In this document: piece by piece, positions 10,352 to 21,783 of the stretch
Numbering within the stretch: position 1 is the first letter of the stretch
How the letters are laid out: each line of letters begins with the position of its first letter
Notes under the pieces: generated by a model
Seen by the model: the letters and a program-made list of their open reading frames with translations, nothing else
Databases searched by the model: none
What the model was told of the DNA's origin: nothing
Made by a program: the position numbers and the translations under genes
NCBI GenBank assembly: GCA_009829735.1
Contig: CM020620.1
Coordinates: 7,208,545 to 7,272,544 of the forward strand
Direction: 5' to 3'
Length of the DNA: 64,000 bases
DNA from: Pyropia yezoensis
Taxonomy: Eukaryota; Rhodophyta; Bangiophyceae; Bangiales; Bangiaceae

Positions 10352-12318
10352 TCGTTTCCCGCCGACTTGGCGTCCGAATCTGAGGGCGGGGAGGAAGACG
10401 ACGAGTCCGAGGACGACGTGTCCGCCTCCTCCGCCGAGGGTGTGGCGACCGCGACGACCGGTCGAGACCCACCCTCGCGGCGTGGACGTACTTCGTTCGT
10501 AGCCGACTTCTTACTCGCATTCCTAACAAGTTGTTGGATGCGTTTACTCAACATGGGGCAATCATATGCCCAGTGTCCATCGGAGTTGCAGTTCCAACAC
10601 CGATTGTCAGTTCCCGGAGGGGTCTCCCCGACTTGGGAAGCCGAAGAGGTACCCTGGGAAGTTCCCACGGCAGCTACTACCCTCTCCTTGCGAATTCGGC
10701 GTGCCTCTCTCAACTCTCTGGCCTGGCGCGCCTCCTCCCGTTCCTTGGCCAACTCGGCCTGACGCTCCTGGCGTTGTTCCTCCCGCAACTTGCGGTAGGC
10801 CTCACCTCTGCGATAGGCGAACCTGGCCAACTCGGCCAGGGTCGCCCGGGCAGTGTTATGCTCCCGGGTCTCCATCCGGACTGACCAATGGAGTCCCTCC
10901 ACAAACCGACTCTTCACCACAGCTTGTGGATGAAGAAACCCACAAAGATTGTTGAGCTTGCGAACTCGCTCCGCAAAGGACAACTCGTCCTCCGCCTCTT
11001 CCTGGTGGGCTTGCGTAAATTCCTCGACTTGAGAAGCCAACGCTGCCTCATCAACCATGGCTCTCAACAACCAGTTGACGAGCTCCAAATAGGACGTCAC
11101 CTCCCCAGCGCCTCCACTTGAGGAGCTGGGCATGAAGGACATAAGTTCTGTCCGTAGGTCGCCCTTCGTAAACTCCTGTAGCATGTAAAAAGCCATGCCT
11201 TCACTTATGGCATTGTCGTCACAGGCTTTTGTGAAACGACGTAGGAACTCAAAGACACGGAGGGGGGGGATTCCGTCCCACTCCGCTTTGTGCCCAAAAG
11301 AATGTAGTGCATTCTTCTTGGCACGGCCCATGGCTCGGGCCTGGTCAGGACCATACGCCACCGACTTATTGTAGAGGGCGTAGGTCTCACAGTCAAAGAT
11401 CCGCTGGTAGACCGGGTTGGCTACCTGGATCTTGGGCGGCACCTCACGTTGAGGGAACAGCCGCTGTGGCACTGGGGTAAGTTCACCCTCAGTGCCTGTA
11501 GTCCGGCGCGGCGTGCTTGGTGTAGCCGCCGGCGTTTCCGGGGGGAACTCCCCCATGAAGGGCGTACGCCCCACCGAGTATGGTGTGGCTCCCTCGTTGG
11601 GAGTCACAGGTGTCGCCCCCAGTTCTGGGCGACCCGAGATTGGCGTGAGGAGGGATTCCCCCTGTACCTGCGGACTCGAAAGCCCCAATCCGGTCTGAAC
11701 ATTAAGGCCATCTGGCAAACTCGCCACAATCTGATTCCGAATAGTATTCGTCATCGTGACCACCAGGTCCGGCAAAGTCTGCCGCAACACATTGGTTGCC
11801 TCCCGACGGACAGTTTCCGCGAGGAGTGGATTGACGACTTCAGTTGAGTCTCGGTCCGCCTCCGGGAGTCCACCTGAGGGGTAACCACGATCCTCAGGGG
11901 CCTCAACCGGGGGCATGGGCGCGAGCCCATCGCCGACCAACGGAGGTCCACCGTCCTCCGAAAGCCTAGTTGGCGACGGCTCCAAGCCAAAGTTGGCTCC
12001 AACCCGAGTGGAACCCGCGGGGACAGTCCTCACCCCTTGGGACGTTCCCGTTGAGTATACCACACGGTGGCCAGACTTCGGCCCACCCACATCAGAAGTG
12101 TCACCCGAGTGAACTCCCGACTGAGTCGGGGTGGCCTGTTGCCCGCCCGCACTTCCAGTCCTGCTGGCTTGAGGGACCTCTAGTCCCTCTGCGACCCCAG
12201 GTAAACCCACCTGTGTCTCACCAGTATTCAAAGGCACTGAAGTACGTGCGTCACCCGTGTACTCCCCGGACGACGGGGGGTCCGAGCTATCCATGTCGGC
12301 TAACGATCCGTATGACAC
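10348..12318 (-). CDS. gag: Element A Gag
   Basis: 656 codons, intact. The N-terminal 280 residues are Ser/Pro/Gly/Thr-rich and probably disordered. The middle is globular (YQRIFDCETYALYNKSV, LRVFEFLRRFTKACDD, FYMLQEFTKGD, YLELVNWLLRAMVDE) and resembles a retrotransposon capsid. It is followed by a Glu/Arg-rich helical stretch and one CCHC zinc knuckle, CWNCNSDGHWAYDC, near residue 560. The acidic Ser-rich tail ends AGNE, the same four residues that end Gag of element B. It sits directly upstream of pol with a 4-bp ATGA overlap. Confidence 0.9.
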   Translation of the reverse strand: MSYGSLADMDSSDPPSSGEYTGDARTSVPLNTGETQVGLPGVAEGLEVPQASRTGSAGGQQATPTQSGVHSGDTSDVGGPKSGHRVVYSTGTSQGVRTVPAGSTRVGANFGLEPSPTRLSEDGGPPLVGDGLAPMPPVEAPEDRGYPSGGLPEADRDSTEVVNPLLAETVRREATNVLRQTLPDLVVTMTNTIRNQIVASLPDGLNVQTGLGLSSPQVQGESLLTPISGRPELGATPVTPNEGATPYSVGRTPFMGEFPPETPAATPSTPRRTTGTEGELTPVPQRLFPQREVPPKIQVANPVYQRIFDCETYALYNKSVAYGPDQARAMGRAKKNALHSFGHKAEWDGIPPLRVFEFLRRFTKACDDNAISEGMAFYMLQEFTKGDLRTELMSFMPSSSSGGAGEVTSYLELVNWLLRAMVDEAALASQVEEFTQAHQEEAEDELSFAERVRKLNNLCGFLHPQAVVKSRFVEGLHWSVRMETREHNTARATLAELARFAYRRGEAYRKLREEQRQERQAELAKEREEARQARELREARRIRKERVVAAVGTSQGTSSASQVGETPPGTDNRCWNCNSDGHWAYDCPMLSKRIQQLVRNASKKSATNEVRPRREGGSRPVVAVATPSAEEADTSSSDSSSSSPPSDSDAKSAGNE

Positions 12319-12392
12319 GGTCCAAGTCCACTGCTCCTCTGAGACAGAGGGCCCCCTACACCCGGGTGCACCCGGAGGTAAAGTTTACCTCT

Positions 12393-12411
12393 GTCCCCTG
12401 CTGCTCCACCA
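12393..12411 (-). promoter_or_regulatory. Primer-binding site of element A
   Basis: Minus-strand TGGTGGAGCAGCAGGGGAC, two bases inside the 5' LTR, begins with TGG as expected for annealing to a tRNA 3' CCA end. The same 19 bases occur at the same place in element B (42767-42785). I cannot assign the tRNA. Confidence 0.8.
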
Positions 12412-12413
12412 AA

Positions 12414-12882
12414 TGTGGCAAGAACCACATGCACACACGGCACCCAAGTTGGGGCGGTGTGCAAGGGCTGCCTCCCGTGTCGGGGGAACCGGAAGAAGTG
12501 CAAGTCGCACACACTCTGTCCCTGTTGTGGGGCAAACCCCCCACGGACAAACAAGAGGATGGTGTGTGGTCCAACAGTTTCTTGGTCGGGACGGGGACGC
12601 AGGGCCAAGCCCCGCTGTCCCTCCCCTTATCCCCCCAGGGTCCACTCAGAATCTCGCCACTCAGAATCTCCCACCCCAGCACCTGCCCACCGGGCCACAC
12701 GAAAATTCAAGACGATAAATGCAGAAAACCCTCAAATCCAAGTTGGATTTACTACTAAGCTAACTATCCCAAACTTAGGGAATATGGACCAAAATGCAGG
12801 GGGAGGAACGGATCAAGCTAGTGGCCTGCCGCCCCTTGCATGGCACGTGTTGCCCCCCTACCTGGGGGTCAATACTGCCACA
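12414..12882 (-). repeat. Element A right LTR (5' LTR relative to gag-pol)
   Basis: 469 bp, TGTGGC...GCCACA, followed at 12883-12887 by the GCCAG target duplication. Confidence 0.95.
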
Positions 12883-14830
12883 GCCAGGGCACCCCTAGTT
12901 CGCTGGTTCCCTTCTATACGGAAACAACATTATTTCTGGTGCTGTTATTCCAAGTTCTGCAGCTATCGGTATTCACTTCTACCCAATCTGGGAAGCTGCA
13001 GGGGGTGGCTGGAATCATGGTGAAGTGGAAATGCTAATTTCGTTTTCTTCTTGCATTCCGAGCACTGCACCTGTGTTGCGGCACACGAGAAGAAAGCCTG
13101 CAACCTTCTTGTTTTTCTGAGACAGAGAATACACAGCAGGCATGCAAAGTGTGCACGTACTTAGCTGTGATCTGCTTTCTACTCAAGAAGTGTCCACTTC
13201 CGGCCTCTGATTTGATGGTAATCATGGTGACTGTAAGAACACAAGAGCGCGGCTCTCATGCGCTCTGACGGAGGGTTCAGACGGCGCCCAGGTTGTGCAC
13301 GAGCGTCACCGCATCTATTTTAGACGGACACCGCGCCTCAGCGTAGCCCTGCTTATTCCCTGTCAAGATACAAGCCCGACTTTGGCCAGATTTCTTGCTT
13401 CGTTGTGCAAATTCTTGCTCTGCTCGAGCACGAAAATGAACGGCTCGAGCAGAATTTGGTTTTTCTGATCGAGGGGATGGGCTGAGGCCAAAGAATCTCC
13501 CCCAGGATGACCGACACGACGGCCGCTGTCGGTGTTCTGTCAACCAATGACAACAGCGGTGGCGCTGCTTTTTGCCGGACGGAGCGTTCCATTGGTCAGA
13601 ATTCACGTTGTAGATGTCGAGCAAGGCGGAGAGATATTTCCGTGCAGACCCTCGAAAGCTGTCGTCGCGCAGGTTTTTGCTTAACCAGTGCGAGAGATTG
13701 CGCGATGTTTAAACGCGTTTGTTTAAACATTGCTCCCAAGCGTAGCAATGGTCGGTCGCTTCTTTGCGCTTCATGAGAGTGCTCTCCTGCCCCGAGCGCT
13801 TCCAGTCAAACCAAGGGAGGTGGCGACCACCAATCGCCCGAGCTATTGTAGGCTGAAAGCAAGAAACGGGGGTAAAAGCGGTGTCCATGATGCCTTGAGG
13901 GGGCGTCGATGCAGGTTTTATGCAGGTTTTTGCTCGAGAATTTCCGAAAAAAGCAAGAAATTTTTGACAGGCGATAAGCAGTGCTGCGCAGCCCCCCCAC
14001 ACACACATCATGGGACTGAGCTCACGCTCCTTTCTCCAGCAGTGTTTTTATTTCTTTGAGGAGCCGTAGAGAACCACCTCGTCTGGTGAGGTGGTTAGTT
14101 ATTGTACCACCATGGCCACGATGGCCCGCACACCCGACGGCGCCCCCAAGACGGCCAGGCCCACAAGGCCCACGTGACACAAAGGACCAAGGCGACCAAG
14201 CGTCCAAGGCCCAAAGGAGATACCGGGACACCAAGAGACGATGGACCATGGGCAGGGGCAAGACGGGCCAGTGCCAGGGCCGCTCAAGTGGGACGGGACC
14301 GCCGCAAGCACAAGCACGCCGGCCCCTCTTCCGCTGACCAAGGGTCGACTCCCTGCTCCCCATGTGATCCAAGATGGGCCCATCACGTCGCCCAGAGAGA
14401 GGGAGTGAGAGGCACAAAGAGGGGAGCGGGGAGCGCCAGGTGTTGGGGAGACCGAGGAGAGGGTAGGTAGCTGTAAGCACTTGATTTTGTGGGAGCGTTG
14501 CAAGACAAAATATTGATCCCAAGTCGTTGCAACGCCACGAATCCGGTCGAATCCTTGGGGAACAAGATGCATCCTTGCCGGTGTTGATGCCGGGGAACAA
14601 GATGGGCGTGACGACGGTGATGAAGCAAAAGTAGCTCCCGTAGGAAAAAAGCTCCGAAATACTAAAAGTCGCCGCCATCACTGCTGCTAGTTAGCGGACC
14701 TGCTGACACGTGTGGCCCGCCCAACACTGCACAGACCCATAGGATGAACACCAGCTTAATCAGGCATGGGACCCATAGGCAGTAGCAGTGTGCGCCCATA
14801 CTCTCCACCATTGTCTCACGGACCATGGGC
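12883..14830. other. Intergenic region with a candidate inverted-repeat element
   Basis: No gene recognised. 12883-13340 is relatively AT-rich unique DNA. 13341-13989 is listed separately. 13990-14830 holds purine-rich and mixed sequence left of the end of the decayed element D; I could not identify an LTR there. Confidence 0.5.
13341..13989. mobile_element. Candidate short inverted-repeat element (MITE-like)
   Basis: 13341-13366 and the reverse complement of 13964-13989 match at 22 of 26 positions, sharing CTGCTTAT and CCTGTCAA. Weaker inverted similarity continues inward (TTTCTTGCTT, AAATTCT, CTCGAGCA). The enclosed 649 bp has no coding frame I would support. I found no convincing target duplication, so termini and class are uncertain. 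Confidence 0.35.
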
Positions 14831-17800
14831 CTAGTGAAGGCCAGAAGATGGGTCACGAGGGACAGGACCAGAGAGTCGAGGGTCAGGGTACTCCAGCGGT
14901 CCACCACGAGGGCACATGTCCGCCCCTGGCTCCAGACACCAGGGCCAAACAGAGTAGATGGCCTTCAATGGTTCCAGTACAGCTAGGGCCCGTTCCTCCA
15001 ACATGGGGGGGGCGGTCCCAACTCGGACAGAATACTGGGTCACCTTGCGGCGGTCGAACTTGTGCCAGGGTTCCCAAGTGTCCTCGCTGGGGGCGTACCA
15101 CCACCAACGTACTTTGAGCCAGAGGTCCCCATCAGTATGACGGTCCCAAGCGACAAAGCGTTCCCAAACAAAATTCTTCCCAGTGTCCTCATGGTCCAGT
15201 GGCACAACGGGTTCCTGCGGGCCATGAAGCATCGTTGAGGAGTCCATCTCTCCCGCTGGGGTCGGGGCTCGGGCCACATGGTCACTGCTGACTCTGTCAG
15301 GGAACCCCTTGGCCATCACCGTGAAGGTGTGGCCATCGCGTCTTAGGATCCGGTAGGGCCCTTCAACAATCTGGTCCAACTTCTTGCGCTCCTTGTCGTG
15401 AGTGTCCACATAGACCCAATCGCCGGCCTTGAGGGTCTCGTTAACCGTATTGACCTGACGATCATGAATCTTCTTGTATCTTTTCTGGGCCAGCTCGAGG
15501 TTGTTACGGACCTTAAAGGCCAGGTCACAAAGATGGGCCCGTCGGGCCTCACGCATCTGCTGAGCGGACCCGGTGAACTTCTTGGGATACGGAGAGCTCG
15601 GTAACTGGTTCAAAGCATATGACCGGACCCTCTCTGGGACCACGAACTCCAACGGGGCCACGCCTGTGCTCTGCTGAGGCCTCGAATTGTAGGCCACCGT
15701 CAACACGGATACAAGCTTGTCCCATCGGTCCTGGTGGTCCTCGATGTAGGTCCTCAACCGGGCCACGATGGTCCGGTTGTACCGCTCAACCTGGCCCTGG
15801 GTCTGTGGGTGGTATGTGGTCGATGTAAGATGCTTGATACCAATCATATCACACATGGCCCGGAAGTGAGTTGAGGTAAGCTGGGGCTCATTGTCGGTCA
15901 GAGAAGTGTCGGGGGGTCCATAGGAAGGTACTCAAGTGTCCAAAAAGGCCGAAGCTACGGTGTCAGCGTCTTCACGGTCCACAGGGACAACACAGGTCAG
16001 TTTTGTAACACGGTCCACCATGACCACCAGATACTTGTTGCCATTAATGGTCTCCTGTAAGGGGCCCAGCAGGTCAAGACACACATCGGTAAACGGTTCA
16101 GTGGCCGGGAAGAGCCGGAGTGGGTTGGTCCGTCGGCGCCCTTGGACCCTTCCTTTCGCACAGGCCGAACAACGGGACACAAAAGCGTACACGTCAGTGA
16201 TCATAGAGTCCCAGTAAAAGGACCGCCGGAGCGATGTGTACATCTTATTGACTCCAGGGTGTCCCGCGTGGCCCGGCTCGTGTTCGAGCATAAGGATCTC
16301 CATCTGTAGGCTCTTCGGGACCAGTATCTGCACCGCACGGTCCAAGGGGGCCAGGCGAAAAAGCAGGCCGTCGGGCGTCTCCCCAAACCGAGAGTTGGCG
16401 TTCTGGTTCATGTGGTCCCTGATCTCCTTGCATCGGGGGTCCTTGGCTTGGGCCTCAAGAATCCTCTGGACCGTCATGGGCGGGTACCGCTTGTCGCTCT
16501 TGAAACTCGGTTGGACCCAGCCCCTTGCGAAGTTGGCTAGGGTCAGAAGGGCCGGGATCTCTTCCGGTATGGGACCGCGGTCCGCGCCCGACGTGGCCAG
16601 TTGCGACATAACGTCCGCGGCGTGGTGGTGTTGACCGGGCCTTGACTTTACCGTATAATTGAACTCAGCGAGCCTTTAGCGCCAGCAGGCCAGACGTCCA
16701 TGGGCCCCATCCATATGTAGCATCCATTTGAGGGCCGTGTGGTCCGTGCGGACAATAAAGCGGGTCCCTTCAAGATAGGGCCTTAAAAAAAACAGGGCCC
16801 ACACGACGGCTAGGCATTCCCGCTCCGTCGTGCTGTAGTTCCTCTCTGCCGCCGTCAGGACACGACTCCAGTATCCAACGGGCCGGTAGGACCCGTCCTC
16901 TTGCTCCTGCAGCAAGACGCACCCAATTTGGGCTGCGCTAGTATCGGTATCAACGATGTACTGGCCCGTTCATCTCGGTAGGGCCAGAATGGGTGTGTGG
17001 GTCAGGCGGTACTTGAGGTCCTCAAACGCGTCCATCTGTCCCGGGGAAAAAGGTGGCAAGGGGTCAGGGACCTTAGTACTCGTCAGGGCCAAGAGGGGAC
17101 GAGCGACCTTGGCGTAGTCCCTTACGAACCGACGGTACACGTTGCACATACCAAGGAAACTTCGTAGGTCCCTCTTGGTCCTTGGGGCCTTGGCTTGACG
17201 GAGCCCGACCAGGTTCTTCTCATTGACCCGAAGCTGGCTCTTGCCAACGATGTGGCCCAAGTACTCAACTGCATCCTGGAACAAGTGACACTTCGTGGCC
17301 TTGAGGGACACACCAGCCTTAGATAGCAACCCAAAAACCTCTTCAAGGTGGGCCAGATGCTCCTCATGGGGCCTAGAGAAAACAATCACGTCATCCAAGT
17401 AAACCAAGCACGTCTTCCACTTGACTCCAGAAAGGATCATATCAATGGCCCATTGGAACGTAACGGGCGCGTTAGTGAGACCAAAGGGGAGCCGGACGTA
17501 CTTGCACGTCCCTTCGTGACAGGTGAATGTCGTCTTGTCCTGGTCCTCAAGGGCCACAGGGATCTGCCAATAATCAGCATTGGCATCCAACATAGAGAAA
17601 ACGGTCGCCTCCCCCAGGAAGTCAATACAATCGTCCATCTGGGGGAGGGGGTAAGTGTCCTTGACCGTGAGGTCGTCGAGCCGACGATAATCAACACAGA
17701 ATCGGGGGGTCCCATCAGACTTCGGGACCAAAACGACCGGAAAGGATCATTCGGCTTGCGACGGCTCAATGAATGGGAGCTTCAGCTGCTTCTCGACTTC

Positions 17801-19017
17801 CTCCCTAATGAGGTCCCGATGGCGGAGCCCACTGCGATACGCTTGGGACCTTATGGGTCGTGCCCCCTCCTTCAGCGTGATGCGATAATGGGTGATGTCC
17901 AAACGGCCCAGCTGGCCCTCCCAGAGTCCCTTGTATCGGTCCAGCAGTTCTCGCACCGCGCCGTGTAGAACCAAAGGGATCAATTCATAGGCCACCCGCG
18001 GCATAGGCTCCGGACCAACGTTGTCCATCTTGGGCCTCTCAGTCGGGGGAGCAGAGTCACCGGTCTTGACTATCTTGGCCCGCGGTTCCCTCTGTTTCGC
18101 GACTTGCGACGTGGCTCCTTCAGCGGGCCACAACGTGGCCAACGGGTCGCCCCCCTCACAAGGCTCTGGCAACTCCTCGAACGGGATCTCTTGAACCGGA
18201 CCATCCTATGGGACCGCGAGGCCCACTGCAAAGTTCTTGGGCAGGTTCACGGGTCTCTTGGACAGATTCGTCAGGTACAGTCGGAAATCCCTTCGAGTCT
18301 TACCACGGGCCAAAGCATTGTGGAGTCGTAGGCCCTTCTTCGCCATCTTGTGGGGCCGTTTGTACAGCAGGCATTGGCCCTCGGTCCCGCAGCGTACGTA
18401 GACGGCCTGGATGGACCTTGGGGCCAACGTTACGCCCTTTGACAGGCACAGGGCGCTCGGATCATATCGGACCGGGTTCCCCTTGAGGGACAAGGCCTTC
18501 TGCTTCTTGCCGTCCCATGCCCGCTTAGCATACGTAAGGATCCCACTGGACCAAAGTACCGACTCGGTCCCAGGGTAGATGGCCTTCACGTGCTCCTTCT
18601 GGAAGTCCGTCTCCAGGATCACAGGGACAGAAAGGGCCCTCACGACCACAAACTCAGACGGCATGGCCCTTCCTTCCACAATAACAGATAATTCAACGAG
18701 TCCACGGGCCTTCAACAACTGGCCCGAGGCATCACAAACATGGGTCTTCATGGGGGCCCGTGCTGCTTTGTCTCTCCAGCCCTCAGGAAGCATGTCCTCC
18801 CTTACTACACTGGGCCAGGCTCCAGTGTCCAGGACCGCCATCGTCGGTCTCGGGTCCTCAGTATCCAGCCGGACCAAAGCATCTGGAGCAAAGTTTCTCT
18901 TGCGTAAAACGAGCAGTGTCCCCTTGAACCCATAGGGCCGCTTCATCCCCGCCCGTCGTTGACGCCACGTCTTGGACCGACGAGTCAGGTGGGGTGAACA
19001 CGATTTGGGTCCCTTAG
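14831..19017 (-). pseudogene. pol: Element D: decayed, 5'-truncated Ty3/gypsy pol
   Basis: On the minus strand, pol domains appear in order but are split by stops and frameshifts. Protease: VLDTGAWPSVV near 18810-18840. RT at 17731-16970: [33 protein letters not shown]. RNase H at 16915-16676: NYSTTERECLAVVWA, DHTALKWML. Integrase at 16609-15932: H-H-CSACAKG, CLDLLGPL. Integrase C-terminus with HPQTQGQVERYNRTIV and a chromodomain-like segment (LKVRWWWYAPSEDTWEP) at 15856-14831. Gag and 5' LTR are absent: similarity stops near 19017, where unrelated sequence begins. It is related to A and B but forms a separate lineage. Confidence 0.85.
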
Positions 19018-19019
19018 AA

Positions 19020-19628
19020 TCATTTGTAGACGCAGTAGGTACAGGTACAGTAGGGCCCCGAAAGATCCTCGAGAAGCCCAGCGCAGAAGCAGTCAGCTGC
19101 CGTGCGGACGGCCGCAGCGTCAGTCTTGTTGCGAACGCACCACTGTGCGAAGCCTCGCGTGTGTGTCCGCCGCACAAACATTTCTAGCATGGTCAGCTCG
19201 GGCTGTAGAGCTGTAGCCACCGCGCCCGACAGAGGGATCGCCTCGCTGACGCCGTCCGACACAATCTGGCGCAACGCCGCCGACGGAAGGTATCCCGTGA
19301 TGGGGCTGGGCGCCGCATTCTCGTCGCACATGAATCTGGCCGCCGCAGTGACGTCCTCACTATCCTCCGTGTCCTCCCGCATCGGCTCAAACACCCACGC
19401 CCCTGCCGCCCCTGCCGCCGCTCCAACTTCCGCCGTGGCGGTCAAGGTCGATACAGTCGGCTCCTCCTCGTCGGAGGGTGCTACCAAGGTCTGTGCACCA
19501 CAGCCGCGGCCGCCGGCAGCGCTTCCGCCGCCATGTGACTGCCCACCCGGCGCTGTCCTTGGCAGTCCAGTCCCCCCCGTCAGGGGGAGCCCTGTCCGTC
19601 TCGTGCACGGGCGACCAGCCGGCCCCAT
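19020..19628 (-). CDS. Hypothetical protein fragment abutting element D
   Basis: A 202-codon minus-strand frame. The first 60 residues are Gly/Arg-rich low complexity. The rest has a normal composition, with an acidic stretch (SDEEEP, MREDTEDSEDV) and helical segments such as ITGYLPSAALRQIVSDGVSEA and MLEMFVRRTHTRGFAQWCVR. Overlapping plus-strand frames are less protein-like. It ends only a few bases from the truncated 5' end of D, so it may have been cut by that insertion or rearrangement. No family recognised. Confidence 0.35.
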   Translation of the reverse strand: MGPAGRPCTRRTGLPLTGGTGLPRTAPGGQSHGGGSAAGGRGCGAQTLVAPSDEEEPTVSTLTATAEVGAAAGAAGAWVFEPMREDTEDSEDVTAAARFMCDENAAPSPITGYLPSAALRQIVSDGVSEAIPLSGAVATALQPELTMLEMFVRRTHTRGFAQWCVRNKTDAAAVRTAADCFCAGLLEDLSGPYCTCTYCVYK

Positions 19629-20100
19629 CCGTCATGGATTCGTCACCCCCCTCGGCCGACGCCAAGCCGCCGCCGCCGTCGCCGTCAGCCGCCGCCGCCG
19701 CCGCGGCTGCACAGTCGACGCCGTCTCCCCGCACCCAGCCGTCCCTGTCGGCGGCCGCCCAGCCATCCCCGGCGACCGACGCCCAGCCGCTGTCCCCGTC
19801 GGCCGACGCCCAGCCATCCCCGTCGTCGGCCAACGACGTCCAGTTGTCCCCGTCGGCCGACACCGCCGGACAACCCGGTCCGCCCGCCCCCGCCGCCGCG
19901 CCGTGGCCGGCCGCGGCCACCCGCCCGGCAGGTGGCGCCAGCCCCTCCGCGGCGGCGGGGACGCGCACAATGGCCTTTTCGGCGCCAGCGCCTCCGCCGG
20001 CGCCGCCGCCGGCGCCGCCGCTGCCGGCGCCGCTGCGGCGGCAGACGTGGCCGCCGCAGCGTCCTTGGCGGCGGCGGCAGCAGCGGCCTGCGGTAGGACC
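19629..20100. repeat. Pro/Ala/Ser-type low-complexity DNA with degenerate tandem units
   Basis: Degenerate units around CCCCGTCGGCCGACGCCCAG repeat between about 19735 and 19865, followed by GCC/GGC triplet runs to about 20090. Open frames exist on both strands; none has a recognisable domain. Confidence 0.6.
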
Positions 20101-20698
20101 TGGGAGGGCAAGGCCCAGAGAGCTTTTCCTGTTAAGGGCAACCCTATCCGTCAAGATCTTTCGGCCCTGTACCTGTCCAAGGGCGTGACTTTGGCTCCCC
20201 GGTCCATACAAGCGGTTTATGTCAAGTGCGGTACCAATGGGAAGTGTTTATTGTACGAGAGGCCCCATAAGATGGCTAACAAGGGACTCCGTTTACACAA
20301 CGCACTGGCTACGATACGGACCCGACGGGACTTTCGGATCCATGTTATGAACATCTCGGACCGGGCTGTCAACCTGCCCAAGAACTTTGCCGTTGGCGTG
20401 GCCATACCGTACGATGGTCCCGTGCTCGAGGTCCCTGCGGATTACTTGTCGGCCGCTAGTGAGGGGGCCGCACCACTTGTCACCCTGGGGCCAGAGCAAG
20501 GGAACCCGTTGAGCCAATCGTCGGCACCGGGGGACGTGACCCTTAAGGGACCCGCCGGAACCACGGTTCCTGAGCCGGACACGACGGACAAGAAGCCAGA
20601 AGGAACCCCGGTCCAGATGCCCAAGGTCGCGTATGAATTAATCCCGCCTGAGCTACACCAGGCTGTATGCGAACTTTTGGACCGTTACAAGGACATAT
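20101..20698 (+). pseudogene. Second D-type pol fragment (protease to RT linker)
   Basis: The plus-strand translation (GVTLAPRSIQAVYVKCG, RPHKMANKGLRLHNALA, NLPKNFAVGVAIP, KVAYELIPPELHQAVCELLDRYKD) matches the region between protease and RT of element D on the minus strand at about 18500-17930. It is a separate copy: it is open throughout and in the opposite orientation. It starts abruptly at about 20101 and is cut at 20698 by the 452-bp inverted-repeat sequence. Confidence 0.85.
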
Positions 20699-21150
20699 GT
20701 GTAAGGATTTCCTTCCTAATCCCATGCCTAATACTTAAGGGATAATATCTGGGACCTCTCCTTACAGATCCTGCCGAATCAACTCCTGGCAACATGGATC
20801 AACTCCTTGTATTGTGGGGCATGACGCGGTGTACCTTCCAGACGCAAGATGAGTCAGCCGCTGTCTCACGGTGTCTGCCGGCCGCACGACAGCAGCCATC
20901 GACAGCCCATCATGGCCTGTCGAAAGGCGCCACCGTCAGCACCCATGACGAGCCACATCTGCCACAGCTGGCGAGTCCGTTAAAATGTCCTCGCTGCAGC
21001 ATTGCAGCGATGTGACCGGCTAGCCGGCTGGCCGATTCGGTCGACTCGATCGAATCGTGCTTACACGCCTCTCGGACCTTCGGGCCGACTGGCGTCTGGA
21101 GCCGGCTGGGGCGGCGCCCTAGGCGCCGCACGCCGGACCCCTTCGTTTGG
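20699..21150 (+). repeat. 452-bp inverted repeat, left arm
   Basis: Starts GTGTAAGGATTTCC and ends CTTCGTTTGG. The same 452 bp occurs in reverse complement at 43823-44274 with about six differences, those I noted being C/T transitions. It interrupts the D-type fragment on its left. It contains GTAAGG...CTTACAG at 20701-20777, which could pass for a 77-bp intron, but no flanking exons are evident. Confidence 0.85.
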
Positions 21151-21783
21151 GGCAAACTGGGGCTGCATTCCTTTAGTGCGCACGCCTGCCCATGCTTTGT
21201 TCTGAGAGCCATGTTTTGTTTTTGGGCCGTTTTGTGCCTACCGGTGGAGCGACGGGGAAACGCATGCTTTGGGGCACTTCGGGTGCCCCGACACGAGTAT
21301 ATAGTGCGTGGGTGTCGGCGCCTCCGGGGGAGACCGGAAGGGCAACCACAGACACAGACCAACGACGACCGTCACCCTTTGAACCCTCTCGATCACCACC
21401 GACGTCGCGCCGTCCTCTTCCCCAGACCCACCACCGCCACCACCTCGATCCTCTTCCCCGCACCCTGTCGCCCTATTGGCTGGCACGGGTCGCTGACACG
21501 ATCACGAGTACGTTGAGGGCTGCCCAAGTGTGGGTGGTTCCTCACATGTGGTAGCTTCAGATAGTTTGGCTTTTCTACCTGGCGGTGACTTGCGATTCAG
21601 TTTTTGATTTGGCTCTCGCTGCGATTGTGCAGTCGTGTTGCCCCCTACGTTCGGCTTGCCACGAGCAATGTAATACGAGCGTAGCGGGTTCCACGAATCA
21701 CACCGAACGAACAATCTCCTGACACAACCCTTGTGGTTTTTTCCACGGAATTTTTCTTTCGGTCAACCGATTGTTGAATCCCA
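21151..21783. other. Possible promoter or leader region upstream of zinc-finger ORF
   Basis: Non-coding in appearance. It includes a TATA-like site and could be part of an LTR of element C or the upstream region of the zinc-finger ORF; without a second LTR copy I cannot decide. Confidence 0.4.
21295..21304 (+). promoter_or_regulatory. Candidate TATA box
   Basis: GAGTATATAG in a G+C-rich setting, about 480 bp upstream of the zinc-finger ATG. Judged by motif only. Confidence 0.3.

Larger units (their letters stand above)
3506..12882 (-). mobile_element. Element A: complete chromodomain Ty3/gypsy retrotransposon with antisense ORF
   Basis: A 9,377-bp element whose coding strand is minus. It is bounded by two 469-bp direct repeats starting TGTGGC and ending GCCACA, with 5-bp duplications GCCAG outside. 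Reading on the minus strand: right LTR, primer-binding site, gag (12318-10348), pol (10351-6368), a 111-bp spacer, an ORF in the opposite sense (6256-4313), a purine-rich tract and left LTR. The LTR pair differs at roughly six positions, so the insertion is fairly young. This copy has one in-frame TAG in pol and one in the antisense ORF and is probably non-autonomous as it stands. The LTR of a second copy, starting at 63060, has exactly the same length. Confidence 0.95.

Noticed and set aside
19102..20745. 547-codon plus frame as one gene
   Set aside because: It fuses a shadow of the minus-strand frame, low-complexity DNA and a D-type pol fragment, and runs into the 452-bp repeat.
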